From: Fratercula arctica
Lineage: Eukaryota > Chordata > Aves > Charadriiformes > Alcidae
Reading direction: 5' to 3'
Length of the DNA stretch: 64,000 nucleotides
NCBI GenBank assembly: GCA_947846985.1
Contig: CANTUZ010000001.1
Location: 1,054,001 to 1,118,000, forward strand
In this document: one piece after another, positions 1 through 13,700 of the stretch
How the letters are laid out: each line of letters starts with the position of its first letter
Numbering within the stretch: position 1 is the first letter of the stretch
Translations under genes and position numbers: made by a program
The notes under the pieces: generated by a model
Databases searched by the model: none
Told to the model about the DNA's origin: nothing
The model's input: only the letters and a program-made list of their open reading frames with translations

Positions 1-96
1 CCGACCAGGTGCAAAATTAGAGTTTGGACCGCAAAAAAATGGAATATCGGGGAATGCATTAAATCAAACTGATGTACAGAGGCAAAGGAGGGAAGG

Positions 97-876
97 CAGC
101 TCTGCAGAGAGGGACCAATGGAGTTCAACACGGGCAAGTGTAGGGTGCTGCACCTCGGGAGGAACAACCCACCGCACCAGTACAGGTTGGGGCTGACCTG
201 CTGGAGAGCAGCTCTGCAGAGAGGGACCTGGGAGTCCTGGGGGACAACAGGTTGCCCACAAGCCAGCCATGTGCTCTGGTGGCCAAGAAGGCCAATGGTC
301 TCCTGGGGGGCATCAAGAAAAGCGTGGCCAGCAGGTGGAGGGAGGTCATCCTCCCCCTCTGCTCTGCCCTGGGGAGGCCACAGCTGGAGCACTGGGTCCA
401 GTTCTGGGCTCCCCAGTTCCAGAAGGACAGGGAACTGCTGGAGAGAGTCCAGCGGAGGCTCCAGAGATGCGGAGGGGCTGGAGCATCTCTGTGCTGAGGA
501 AAGGCTGAGAGCCCTGGGGCTGTTCCGCCTGGAGAAGAGCAGAGTGAGAGGGGATCTCATCAATGCTCAGCAAGAGCTAAAGGACGGGGGGCAAGAGGAT
601 GGGGCCAGACTCTTCTCAGTGGTGCCTGGGGACAGGACAAGGGGCAACGGGCACAAACCGGAGTGAAGAAAATAAGGACAAGTTCGTTGTGAGGGTGTCA
701 GAGCCCTGGCACAGGCTGCCCAGAGAGGTGGTGGAGTCTCCGTCTCTGGACACATTCCCAACCCTCCTGGACGCGTTCCTGTGCAACCTGCTCTGGGTGA
801 CCCTGTTCTGGCAAGGGGTTGGACTGAATGGTCTCCAGAGGTCCCTTCCCATCACTGCCAGTCTGGGATTCTGTAA
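97..876 (+). mobile_element. CR1 LINE, 5'-truncated, sense
   Basis: The translation shows CR1 reverse-transcriptase C-terminal motifs ([43 protein letters not shown]) broken by frameshifts. It ends near GGTCCCTTCCC and GGGATTCTG. A 20-base piece, GCAGCTCTGCAGAGAGGGAC, occurs at both 97 and 207. Confidence 0.9.
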
Positions 877-1117
877 TGTCCTCCCAAGCCAGGAGAAACC
901 CTCTCCCAATACTCAGAGTGATTACTCCAGACAGAGGTGACTCCAGCAGACAGAAGGGACACTGTGACAGGGGAGGATGCTGCCCCACCATCGCTTGGTT
1001 TTCCAGCAAATTCCCAGTTCCGGAGTCTCCAGCACACCAGATCGTGTGTCTGTGCAGGACTCCAGCACCAGGGGCCCAGCACCCTGCGGGAAGGGTCTGC
1101 AGCACCCCCTGGCCCCT

Positions 1118-1238
1118 GGACGGGGCTTGGAGCAACCTGGTCTGGTGGGAGGTGTCCCTGCCCAGGGCAGGGGGTGGCACTGGGTGGCCTTTAAGGTCCC
1201 TTGCAGTCCAAACCACTCTAGGATTCTACGATTCTATC
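1118..1238 (+). mobile_element. CR1 LINE 3' fragment
   Basis: Contains GGACGGGGCTTGGAGCAACC, GGAGGTGTCCCTGCCCAGGG and the tail GGATTCTACGATTCTAT. Confidence 0.9.
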
Positions 1239-1520
1239 GCTCAGGGCTGTGGGTTTTGACAGGCACTGCACCTTGTATCTGATTTTTGAGGGAAGGGAGG
1301 CTGTTGCAGCCATTCCAGAGCTAATGGAGAGTAACCCAGCTCTCACGCAGCTGGGCACTGGGGCCAGGTCTGGCCATGGCCCTTCTCCCCAGCCCGGGGG
1401 GACAAGGAAGCCCCCCAAGCACACAGCCCCACCATGCAGTCTGAGCGATGCGGGGTTGGAATGTCCCATCTCCCATTGCATGAATGACGCCCAACCGGTG
1501 GGGCAAATCCTGCTCCTGGA

Positions 1521-1790
1521 ATTATAGAATCATAGAATGGTTGAGGTTGGAAAGACCTTTCAGATCATCGAGTCCAACCATCAACCCAACACTGACAAGC
1601 CCACCACTAACCCATGTCCCTCAGCACCACGTCTGCCTGGCTTTTAAATCCCTCCAGGGATGGCGACTCCACCACTGCCCTGGGCAGCCTGGTCCAATGC
1701 TTGACAACCCTTTCGGTGACGACATTTTTCCTAATACCCATCCTAAACCTCCCCTGGTGCAACTTGAGGCCGTTTCATCTTGTCCTGAGG
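1521..1790 (-). mobile_element. CR1 LINE 3' fragment, antisense
   Basis: Starts with the reversed tail ATTATAGAATCATAGAATGG, then GGTTGGAAAGACCTTTCAGA and the antisense of the CR1 C-terminal coding region (CCCTCCAGGGATGGCGACTC). Confidence 0.92.
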
Positions 1791-3191
1791 TGAGCATAGC
1801 CCTGTGGTGAATGAGGGTATAACCAAATCTCAGTGCGCCCACCTTCAGGGACTTGGCCATCGAGAACTCAAAAGGACTCAGAGCACCCAGTGCCTTGTCC
1901 CAGCAAAGCCACAGAGAGGTTGGATCCCCTGAGCGTGGTCTCCTCGTTCCCTCCTAAGAGCTACTGACAGATTTCCCAAAGATTTGAAAAGTTCCGAAGA
2001 GCCAAACCCTGTAATGAATACCTGCTGCTGCCCCAGCCCAGCATCTCCGTTAATGAACCGCAGTACCTCCAGGAAGATCAATTAATGCCCTGGCTCCCTT
2101 CCTTTCCTGGGTCTTTTCTCCAAGCGTACGGGGTGAGTATGTATATTTATTTATTTGTCGTCATTTCCTACCCAGGGAGGAGCAGGATAATGAACTGCGT
2201 GCGTCAGGGAAGATGAATCTGAGATACTAGGGAGCAGTGCAGTAAAGAGATTAAAGTGTTATTATTGTTGGGTTTTTTCCCCCATGGTCCGTTGTGACAG
2301 CTCGGCCGTCATCTGTAAAAAATGTCTCAGAGAGAGATAATCATCGGAAACTCAATAAAGCGTCAGGGGAAGCCTCGTCTACCATCAATCACTGGGTGCC
2401 TGGAAATTTTCAGCCCTCTGTCTCCCTTCCTGCCATCCATATAAATGTCTGTAATATATTTTGCGCAGTGTTTGTGGAGCGTACCCTCTCGATTTGGCTG
2501 TTTTTATGAAAAAATATTTATACACGAAATATGTAAATGGGTAAAAAAAAAGAGTAAAAAACAAAGGCAGTTTCTCTCTCTCTCCCTCTCTTTTTAAAAA
2601 CACAACTGAATTTATTCTTTTTAATAAAACATGTCAACCAAAGAATTAATGCAACTTCATACTGAGGGGCCTTATCTTTTCTTCACCCCAAAAATATATA
2701 ACGTTATGGAGGGATGAATGCAGACAAAAACAATTAACGTTATTGGTTGATACACTTTGTCTTAAATAAAGTCTACCTACATGCATTATGTATTGGCATT
2801 CCATTGTTCATTTTTTTAATGTTGTTTCATCCATTTTGCATTCGGCGCTACAGCGCTCTGATAGATGGGTGCTCTCCCTCCCATGGAGGAGCAGGTTCAT
2901 GGCACTGGGTGGGTTACGGAGAGGGACGAGAGAGCTTTTAAAAAGAAAATAACGCCCTGTCAAAACTGTCCCCGTGCTGATTCATCTTCCTAACTCAACC
3001 TGTGTTTTATGAGCGGTTCAAATATTACACCTTCATTAGGCTTCCTACAGCTTTCGGCTCGTGGCGGTGAGACAGAGAGCACAGCCAGACCGAAGGATAA
3101 TGTCATCGTGGGGTTTGGGGTCTGCAGGGGACAACTGGGGTGGTTTCCTCTGGTTTTCTCCTTACAGCAGCCAGGAGGATGTCTGACTTCA

Positions 3192-3838
3192 ACTGGCCTG
3201 TGTCAGGAATGGTGTGGCCAAGGAGGCCAACAGCATCCTGGCCTGTGTCAGGAACAGTGTGGCCAGCAGGACTGGGGCAGTGATAGTCCCCATGTACTGG
3301 GTATTAGTGAGGCCCCACCTCGAGTGCTGTGTCCAGTTTTGGGCCCCTCACCACAAAAAAGCCATTGAGGTGCTGGAGTGTGTCCAGAGAAGGGCAATGG
3401 AGCTGGTGAGGGGTCTGGAGCACAAGTCTTGTGAGGAGCGGCTGAGGGAGCTGGGGGTGTTCAGCCTGGAGAAAAGGAGGCTGAGGGGAGACCTTCTCGC
3501 TCTCTACAGCTCCCTGAAAGGAGGGTGTAGCCGGGGGGGGTCGGTCTCTTCTCCCAAGGAACAGGCCATGAGGCAAGAGGAAATAGCCTCAAGTTGCGCC
3601 AGAAGGGGTTTAGACTGGATATAAGGAAAAATGGCTTCCCCGAAAGGGTTGTCAAGCATTGGAAGAGGCTGCCCAGGGCAGTGGTGGAGTCGCCATCCCT
3701 GGAGGGATTTAAAAGCCAGGCAGACGTGGTGCTGAGGGACATGGGTTAGTGGTGGGTTTGTCAGTATTGGGTTGATGGTTGGACTCGAAGATCTGAAAGG
3801 TCCCTTCCAACCAAAACAATTCTACGATTCTATGATTC
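3192..3838 (+). mobile_element. CR1 LINE fragment, sense
   Basis: Encodes a degraded RT end ([40 protein letters not shown]) and ends in TTCTACGATTCTATGATTC. The first piece, CTGGCCTGTGTCAGGAA, occurs twice (3193 and 3238). Confidence 0.93.
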
Positions 3839-4668
3839 AATGCAGAAGGTCAGGGCACAGCAATGCAGTCACTGGACACAGCAGTTCCGAGGAACGTGGG
3901 TCCTGGCAGCTGGCTGAGCTCCAGCAGGGTGACAGTGACAGCTGTGACACGGTCCATGGTCTGTCATGGGGCTCAGAGCCAGGGATGATGGGTCATCGCG
4001 GCGCTCGGATGGGGAAGAGGCCTCTGGAATGGGGAAATCAACAGTCCGGGATGTTTTAGCGGGGCCAGGTCTGCCTCAACACCCCAGCGATGGGGGTAAC
4101 GCTAGGGTGAGACTGGAACTTGAGACATCAGCCAAGAATAATCATAAGAAGATGAAATAAACTGCAGAAAATTTCCTCGTTTGCACGTAAAGGCTTCAAG
4201 GGTTGAAAGCCAGCATTAACGTTGGTCCCAAAACCAGCAGCAGTAATCACAACCAGTTACGTCATTCCGTTTTATTTCAGTTGGCCAAGTCTTTCCTCAT
4301 TTTATATCTACTTATAAGTTCTAAAGTAAGGCTACTGGTGGAATACGCTGCCTCGAACTCTTCCCCTCCTTCCCATTGTGGGTCAACGGGATGATGCATC
4401 CGTCTACAACTGTGTGTTACGTTCTGCCTATATAAAACCAGGTCATCTCTAGGACGTCGAAGGATTGCTTCTCATCAACACCTATACAATGTTTTCTCTC
4501 ATCTTCAGACACACACTCACCCACAGACCATCAGTTATTCAGCATTTAAATGAAAGCTGAAGCTACCTCTAAAACACCAATCGCGGTCAAATTTCCGTTT
4601 CAAAGCCAGGAAACAAAATTTTGGGATCTGAAAAGCAAATGCAGGTGCCTGCACACAAAGAACCTTAC

Positions 4669-4772
4669 CTTCCAAAGAATGGAGGCCTTTCTCCTTGGCA
4701 GTCTCGTACACGCTGCTGAAATCATCTCCAAGGTTTGGATCCGCGTTAGCTGCGAGCAGGATCTTTACCACA
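4669..4772 (-). CDS. CLPB: CLPB coding exon 5: second ankyrin repeat
   Basis: A 104-bp exon with the acceptor TTTCTAACAG|TGTGG and the donor TGGAAG|GTAAGG. It encodes residues 188-222, [16 protein letters not shown] then [19 protein letters not shown]. This is near-identical to vertebrate CLPB, where the next residues begin either a skipped or an included alternative segment. It leaves one base for the following exon, which is outside the window. Confidence 0.97.
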
Positions 4773-7700
4773 CTGTTAGAAATGAGAACAAAAATAAGGC
4801 AGAGGTAGAACATGAGTAATCCATGTCCTTCAGGGACTGAGAAGGGACTCAGAAAACCCTCCTCAAACGTTCCCAGCTAGCGAAGAGAAGTTAAACCAAC
4901 AACCATAATTGAACATTTCAACAAATACACCACCACCGGCATATTCTGAAACCAACTGTGGGAGGTGCAGTGAAACCAAATGTGAAAAATTGTTTTCAAA
5001 TTGTGAAAGCAAATGTGGGAGGCGCTTGAGGCAGGGGTGACACTGCAGGGACACAGGTCCTCCGAGAAGACCTGCAGAGAAGACCCTTGGAGTATGAGTC
5101 ACATTCCCAGTCCACCACGGAGTGGAGCCACGGGGACGACGGGGAAAGGTTTTCCACTGCAAGAGGGGAGACTGAGCTGAGATCTGAGGCAGAAATTCTT
5201 GGCTGTGAGGGGGGTGAGCCCCTGGCGCAGGTTGCCCAGAGAAGCTGTGGCTGCCCCATCCCTGGAGGGGTTTAAGGCCAGGTTGGACGGGGCTTGGACC
5301 AGCCTGGGTTGGTGGGAGGTGTCCCTGCCCAGGGCAGGGGGGTGGCACTGGGTGGTCTTTGAGGTCCCTTCCCACCCAAACCCTTCCGTGATTCTATGAT
5401 TACGTCCCCATAACGTTATAAGTCTGATCAGTGGTGGAAACTGTTCCCAGCCGCAATAAATGCGCAGTTGGAGCCAGATCTTGGCTCCAAGGCCACCCCT
5501 GCTGCTGCAAAAAGGAAGATTCCTGTAACGTGCTTCAGGTTAAGGGAACCAAAATTAAGTTGCACAGTTGCTTCTGCTTTTGAGATGCCATCACTACAGC
5601 ACCTAAGCCTCCTTCCGTAAAAGTGCCATCCTACCAAGACAAGCCATGCGCAGCATTCCAGAACTCAGCAGGGGCAGGGGCTGGAAGAGCTCTGTTCACT
5701 CTGAGGTTTCTCTCCCAGAAGTTATAGCATTGACTCCAGCAGCCCCTCTGTATTGATGCAGCTGATGGAAACCACCCTGGAAAAAACATCTCTTGCACCC
5801 ACATTGGCTATGAGAGACAGGTTGTGTCTCTTTGCCTCTTCTGCCCTCACCAGATGAAGCACTGACCCCACTATTTGATGGAGTCACAGAATCACAGAAT
5901 TGTCCAGGTTGGAAGGGACCTTTCAGATCATCGAGTCCAACCATCAACCCAACACTCACAAAGCCACCACTAACCCATGTCCCTCAGCACCACGTCTGCC
6001 CGGCTTTTAAATCCCTCCAGGGATGGCAGCTCCAACACTGCCCTGGGTAGCCTCTTCCAACGCTTGACAACCTTTCCCGGGAAGAAATTTTTCCTCATAT
6101 CCATCGTAAACCTGCCCTGGCACAACTTGAGGCTGCTTCCTCTTGTCCCATGGCCTGTTCCTTGGGAGAAGAGACCGACCCCCTCCCAGCTACACCCTCC
6201 TTTCAGGGAGCTGTAGAGAGCGAGAAGGTCTCCCCTCAGCCTCCTTTTCTCCAGGCTGAACACCCCCAGCTCCCTCAGCCGCTCCTCGCGAGACTTGTGC
6301 TCCAGACCCCTCACCAGCTCCGTTGCCCTTCATTTCAAAAACAAATTTCAACAGCATTAGTTATATGGGGTTCTGGAAGAAAAGCATTTGACTGCTGCAC
6401 GAATTTCAGTCAAATCCCCATCTCTGAGAACCAGCCGATTTGTATGAGATCGCCAGCGAAGGTAGCCTGATCATTTACGAAGTCTGAAGGCTCCGGAGAT
6501 GCAGAGGGGCTGGAGCATCTCTGAGCTGAGAAGAACAGACTAAGAGGGGATCTCATCAATGCTCAGCAAGAGCTAAAGGGCGGGGGGCAAGAGGATGGGG
6601 CCAGACTCTTCTCAGTAGTGCCCAGGGACGGGACCAAGGGGCAACTGGCACAAACTGGAGTGAAGAAAATAAGGACAAGTTCATTTTGAGGGTGGCAGAG
6701 CCCTGGCACAGGTTGCCCACAGAGGTGTGGAGCCTCCTGCTCTGGAGATATTCCAAACCCATCTCCAACCTGCTCTGGGTGACCCTGTTCTGGCAGGGGG
6801 TTGGACTGGATGGTCTCCAGAGGTCCCTGACAAGTCCTGCCAGTCTGTGATTATGTGATCTGCAACCAGCGCAGCAGCGTCCAGGCTTTGGAAAGATTTA
6901 ACCTCAATTTGTAGAGAGTTTCCCCATTATTTTATACTGCAACTGCCGGGCCCACCGGAGAGGCAGGTCCTCCTGACCACAGGCAGGACATCCCATAGCA
7001 CAGCTCTCCTCCACACTGGCACCCAGGCTCCACAGACAGACGAAGTTCTCGACTCCTGCAGCAGGCCAGCTCAGCGCCAGGCACGCAGGCCAGGCAGGTT
7101 CTGGCTGTGTGGAAATCCTCCATCTCTGCTTCTGAACCCGAAACGATCATCAGGCAAGAATTAGATTTCTCACCACTCCTGAAAGCAGCTTGAAGCCAGT
7201 TAATTCTTAATTTATTTTTTTTCTTCCCAGGGTTCAAGCTTTCCGTGACAAGTCGACAGTAACTCGTTCGTTAGCATTCATCACTGGTGACAGGGCTCAA
7301 GGGCTGACAGCGACGGGCACTCAGCCTGACTGACACGTATCCGCAGGCTCCGTCTTGTCAAGTCACATCTAGAATTTCACTGAAGCTCCTCTCCCATTTA
7401 CCCCCTAAATGCATTAGGGGAATAAAAGGTGGTTATTTTCTTCTTTGAATACGGTGGAAGAGGCCAGCTCCTCACCGGCACCGGTTTGCTCTTCACCACG
7501 TACAGAGTCACTTCTAGTGAGCAACGCACCAGGCTGGAAGCCAGGAGACCCTCTGCCATCTCCCGTGTCAGCATACAGAGTTCATTAATATCTGCATTTT
7601 AATAATTAGTTCTAAAATATTTAGGTTGAGATGAAATCTTTTATGCTGAGGGTGGTGAGCCCCTGGCGCAGGTTGCCCAGAGAAGCTGTGGCTGCCCCAT

Positions 7701-10700
7701 CCCTGGAGGGGTTCAAGGCCAGGTTGGATGGGGCTTGGAGCAAGCTGGTCTGGTGGGAGGTGTCCCTGCCCAGGGCAGGGGGTGGAACGAGATGATCTTC
7801 AGGGTCCCTTCCCACCTAAACCATCCTGTGATTCCATGATTCTATGCACTGGATCTTATTCATCAAACAGCAACTACCAACTATGATTCTTCACAATTCC
7901 AACACTCAGAAACACGTTACACTCCAGATTTTCTCAAATGGTTTGAGTTGTACAGCCATGATCGAGTTAGATATCTGATGGTTTAGGACTGGCACTAAGG
8001 AGGGGGGGATCATCTCTCCTACGTTCAGACATCAGCAATGGGGGACGTGAAGGCCTAAGAAGCCTCCTACCATAGATGTGCTCACTCTCCACCACTCTGA
8101 TCCCTCCAGCTAGGGAGGTTGGTTGATGGTTGGACTTGATGATCTGAAAGGTGCCTTCCAACCCAGACCATTCTATGGTTCTATGATTCTAATTTTCTTT
8201 CAGTTCATTCAGCAGTTTTGGTCTTGGCACACGGGTCAGTGTGTGAGATCCTCTGTGGTCGTCATCACAGTTCCAGCGGGACAGAACCTTCCTGTCTTTC
8301 TCTCAGTCCTCTCGGACAGACAATTTGCTGCCAGGGAAAAGACACTGATACAAATCTCCCTCTCCGTGTTCAGAAAAGCTGTGTCTACACTGCCCTGCTA
8401 CACTGCTCCCAAAGGCCACATCAGTGAGGGCATCTTAGTAGGAGTGCCACCTCCCCAGTCACACGACAAGCCTGTAGGTCCTTCTGGACCACCTTAGGAC
8501 CATCAGTATGGCACGGGGCACAAAACCTACCCTAAAAGTCCTTCATCACGTCTAGCAAGGGCGTTTCGGCATGCCCAGCTCCAGACTCACCTCCACAACT
8601 CCAACGTGTTGCCTCACACAAAGGGACATGGCCATACCTTTACCACTGACATCTATGGTCGCAGTGAAATGGAAAGCAAGAGAGAGGTCTGGCCACAAGT
8701 AAAGCCACGCAAGCCCAGGTGCATAGCCATGGCTGTCCAGAACAGCTACAGTCAAAGCCCACCATCCCAGCCTCTTCCATCTCTGGGTATTATACAGGTC
8801 ATTAGGTAGGAGGCCCATCAGTCCTACTTTTGGTGCCTGGTTGGCAGTGCCGGCAGGGAGGTGTGCCATCTCCCGAGGGCTGCGAAACAGGAGGAGTAAA
8901 GGTGCCACAGTCAGGCTTTCTACCTGGGAAAGCTCTAATACAGGTCATTGATCTGTGCCGAGTTCTTCTGGAAGATCCAGTGCTGGATTCCTCTGGAGAT
9001 ATCCCGCATCTCCAGTACTTGGTGCTACTGTTGTCAGCCCAGGCAGCGAGAGAACTGCATCAGGGATGTTGGAGAGGCAGTGCCTGTGAAAAGCAGGAGG
9101 TGCAGGATGGAGTGTGGTGGGGCAGGCACTGCCCTCTTGCCCTGTGGGGTCTGTGTTTATGTCCTCCATGCTCCTAGAGATGGACATCTACTGAACAGAA
9201 GCCATCATTAGTGCAATGTACCTCAAAAAAAAAAAAAAGTTTCTATAAATTCATTAACAACAAAAGGAGGATTAGGGAAAATCTGCCTCCCTTATTGGAT
9301 GCAGAGGGAAACATAGTCACAAAGGACGAGGAAAAGGCTGAGGTGCTCAATGCCTACTTTGCCTCAGTCTTTAGCAGTGGAACTAGCTGTTCCCTGGGCA
9401 CCCAGCCTCATGAGCTAGGAGACAGGGAGGGGAAGCTGGACAAGGTCATCACAACTAAAGAGGAAGTGATCAGTGACCTGCTACACCGCTTGGATGCGCA
9501 CAAGTCGATGGGACCGGATGGGTTACATCCAAGTGTGCTGAAAGAGTTGGCAGACGTGCTCGCCAGGCCACTTTCCGTTATCTACCTGAAGTCATGGCTA
9601 ACTGGGGAGGTCCCAATGGAGTGGAGGGTAGCAAATGTAGCACCCATCTACAAAAAAGGTAGAAAGGAGGATCCGGGAAACTCTAGATCTGACCTTGGTA
9701 GCAGGGAAGGTCATGGAGCAGATCATCTTGAGTGCCATTACAAGTCATATAATGGACAAGCAGGGGATCAGGCCTAGTCAGCATGGGTTTACGAAAGGCA
9801 GGTCCTGCCTGACGAACCTGATCTCCTTCTATGACAAGATGACCCGATTATTGAATGAGGGAAAGGTTGTGGACATTGTCTACCTAGACTTTCGAAAAGC
9901 ATTTGACACTGTCCCCCATAGAATTCTCATGGAAAAACTGTCGGCTCATGGCCTGGATGAGCATATGATCTGCTGGATCAAGCACTGGCTGGATGGGCGG
10001 TCCCAAAGAGTGGTGGTCAATGGAGTTAAATCCAGCTGGTGGCCGGTCACAAGTGGTGTTCATCAGGGCTCAGTGTTGGGACCATTTCTGTTTAACATCT
10101 TTATTGATGACCTTGATAAGGACATAGAGTGTATCATCAGCAAGTTTGCAGATGACACGAAGCTAAGCGGGAGTGTTGATCTACATGAGGATAGAGAGGC
10201 TCTGCAGAGAGACTTGGATAGATTGGACCGATGGGCCAATGCTAATGGAATGTGCTTCAACAAGGCCAAGTGCCGGGTCCTGCACTTGGGCCACAAGAAC
10301 CCCATGCATCACCACAGGCTTGGGGAAGTGTGGCTGGAGAGCTGCCCGGCAGAAAAGGACCTGGGGGTTCTAATTGACAAGCGTCTGAATGTGAGCCAGC
10401 AGTGTGCCCAGGTGGCCAAGAAAGCCAATGGCATCCTGGCTTGTATTAGAAATAGTGGGACCAGCAGAAGGAGGGAGGTGATTGTCCCCCTGTACTCAGC
10501 ACTGGTGAGGCCACACCTTGAGTATTGTGTCCGGTTCTGGGCACCTCAATACGAGAGAGATATTGAGGTGCTGGAGCGAGTGCAGAGGAGGGTAACGAAG
10601 CTGGTGAAGGGCCTGGAGAATAAATCTTATGAGGAGCAACTGAAGGAGCTGGGACTGTTTACTTTGAGGAAGAGGAGGCTGAGGGGAGACCTCATCACTC

Positions 10701-13700
10701 TCCACAAGTACTTGAAAGGACATTGTAGAGAGGTTGGTGCTGGTCTCTTCTCACAGGTAATTAGTGATAGAACAAGAGGGAATGGGTTAAAGCTGCAGCA
10801 GCGTAAGTTTAGGCTGGACATTAGGAAAAAATTTTTCACAGAAAGAGTGGTCAGACACTGGAATAGGCTGCCCAGGGAGGTGGTGGAGTCACCATCCCTG
10901 AATGTGTTTAAGACTCGTTTAGATGTGGTGTTAGGGGATATGGTGTAAGGGAGAACTTTGTAGAGTGGAGCTGATGGTTGGACTTGATGATCCCAAGGGT
11001 CTCTTCCAACCTAAATGATTCTATGATTCTATGATTCTAATCAAGCCTTTGATTACCCTGCCCCAGCAGCTGACTTACTGTGATTCTTTACATCAGGGCT
11101 TCCAGCGCCTACACCAGAAAGCCAGGCCCTTCTGATCATTCAAGTCCTTAGAAGAAGGTCCACGCACCCTTCTTGGACCCTGTCCTCGTGGCTGTCAACA
11201 CCACAGAGATCCCTCTATTCCAGTTTTAGCTGACAGGCTATGATATATTTTAAGGTCCATGCATCTTCCTCATCTTAAGAGAAACGATCACAAGCCCTGG
11301 TGTAGGACTTTAATCCTCAGCCTTGCAGCCCAGGGGTGAGCTATGGGTATCGAATGCGTCACACGATAACACACAATGACTTGTAATTTCCTTGGTAACT
11401 CCATCCATCTTCTTTTCCTCTTCTTAGTGACTATGTTGGAATGAACGTTCTTCCCAGGCACTTCATCAGTTGTCACCTTCCTGAGCTCCTGGCAACTCCG
11501 AGGAAGCCCCATCCTCTCCATTCACCGCACACACCTTCAGCGTTTCTCTCTGGGCAGAGAAGTTTAGCAACGGGGCAATGACCTTCCATGAAAAGTTCAC
11601 CACAGGACCACCAACGCTAGACGCAAGGTGCTCTAGGAGTGAAAGCAGGGGGTGATGATGTTCAGAACTGCTCCGTTCTATTAACAACCCTTTATTCCAT
11701 TTCCCCCCAGCGATAAGAAACATTTCCTTAGCTCTTACGATAGCCGGGAGGCTCCAGTTTAATAAGCATGGATATCATCTCTTACTGGCAAAATCTGGTG
11801 TTCCCAAAGCCCGTTTTAGGCTGTGATCCAGCTCTGTACACAGGAAAGACTTGCTGGTCAAATAACAACGTGCTGCATATTCAGCCTTCCTTCTCCAACC
11901 ATCTTTCAACCTCACCTCCTGCTTTTGGGACGTGCCGTCCCCTCCGGCCACTTCTGCACCAGACAGACGTTCCCGGAATCACAAATATTGATCACACCTA
12001 TCCAATTTGCAGGTAATGGGACAGTGAAGCAAATTAGCCTTTAGGAAAGGTAACGGCGCCATCAAAATAGAGAGTAGCCGCGCTCATCAGCGTAAAACAT
12101 GTGAACGTCGTTGGAATAACCAAGGGACTTGGAAAATCAGATGGCAGTCACAAAGCAGGGTCTAGAATCTGGGTAAAAATCTCCGGTGTGTCTTCTCCAG
12201 GGAGAAGAGGTGAAACTACTTCCCAGTTCATAAGGCGGTTGTAGGGGTCACAGAATCACAGAATGGCTGGGTTGGAAGGGACCTCTGGAGATTATTCAGT
12301 CCAACCCTTTGCCAGAGCAGGGTCACCCAGAGCAGGTTGCACAGGAACGCGTCCAGGTGGGTTTGGAATGTCTCCAGAGACGGAGACTCCGCCGCCTCTC
12401 TGGGCAGCCTGTGCCAGGGCTCTGACACCCTCATAGGAAAGAAATTTTTCCTCATGTTGAGATGGAATTTCCCATGTTCCAGTTTGTGCCCATTACCTCT
12501 TGTCCTGTCACTGGGCACCACTGAAAAGAGCCCGGCCCCATCCTCCTGACACCCACCCCTTCAGTATTTCTAAGCATTGATAAGATCCCCCCTCAGTCGT
12601 CTTTTTTCCAGACTAAAAAGACCGAAGTCCCTCAGCCTTTCTTCCTAAGAGAGGTGTTCCGGTCCCCTCAAGATCTCCATAGCCCTTTGCTGTCTCCTCT
12701 CCAGCAGTTCCCTGTCCTTCTGGAACCGGGGAGCCCAGAACTGGACCCAGAGCTCCAGCTGTGGCCTCCCCAGGGCAGAGTAGAGGGGGAGGATGACCTC
12801 CCTCCACCTGCTGGCCACAGGAGGTCAATGGAGGATGCTCTGGTGAAGGTGCTAGAGAAGGCAGAAGGCATCTCTCTTCAGCATCAGCTCAGCTATGAGT
12901 TATTAAATGAGGTGGGGGTTAAATGGAGGGTCTCTGGCCCATATATCTGCTGTTTTCCTCCTCTTGCTGGCAGGCATTGGGGTAAAACACCCCACCCCAG
13001 GTTACCTGGAGGGAGAGGGACGCCGAGGACAGGCTGAGCTGGTCCAGGAAGGCAGAGCTTCCCTGCATAACTCACCTGTGCTCAGCAGCCTCAACAAGCC
13101 CAGTTTTAATTTGCTGATCAAGTTTTCATTAGATTAGAGGCAGAGCCTATTCATCAGCGCGAATATAAATCTAAATTGACCCTGGTGATGACTCAGAGGG
13201 CAACGCTTAACTGAAGTTCGCCGGGCAGTTCAATCGATTGGAGAAAGCGCTTTCTGCTTTTAATGGCCAGGCCAACATATTGTTAAATAAATAAATACAT
13301 ACATACAACACAGGGGGTGGGGAAATCAATGGCGAGGTGGCTGGATGTGACTGGGGCCGCGTCGGGAGAGACGCTGTGCCTGGACCCACGCGCCGGCAGC
13401 TGGAGTTGGTGAACCAAGAAGTCCAGTGATCGCCATGACTGTGAGTTACCAGCACAATGCGAAAGCCTCGACGCCTTTTGATATGCGGCTGCCCCGAGCT
13501 CTGGACACAAAGAAGATCCCTTGTGTGGTTATATCTTAACTCTGTGAAAGGCAGCGGGGGCAGGAGGGCCGCGGGGGAGCTGCTGTTTACACTCCAGCTC
13601 CTGTTCTCTCCTTATTTTTCTTGGATGAGGTCTAAATGTGGATGTGCGCCTTCCCAGGAAGAGTTTTACGCCTACCTGTGGCACAGAAAGCAGGGCAGCC

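Larger units (their letters stand above)
1..4668 (-). other. CLPB intron 5 (left part)
   Basis: Intronic by position. Outside the CR1 copies at 97, 1118, 1521 and 3192, the AT-rich block 1877-3190 (ATATTTATTTATTTGTCGTC, TTATTATTGTTGGGTTTTTT) and 3839-4668 show no exon or known repeat. Confidence 0.7.
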
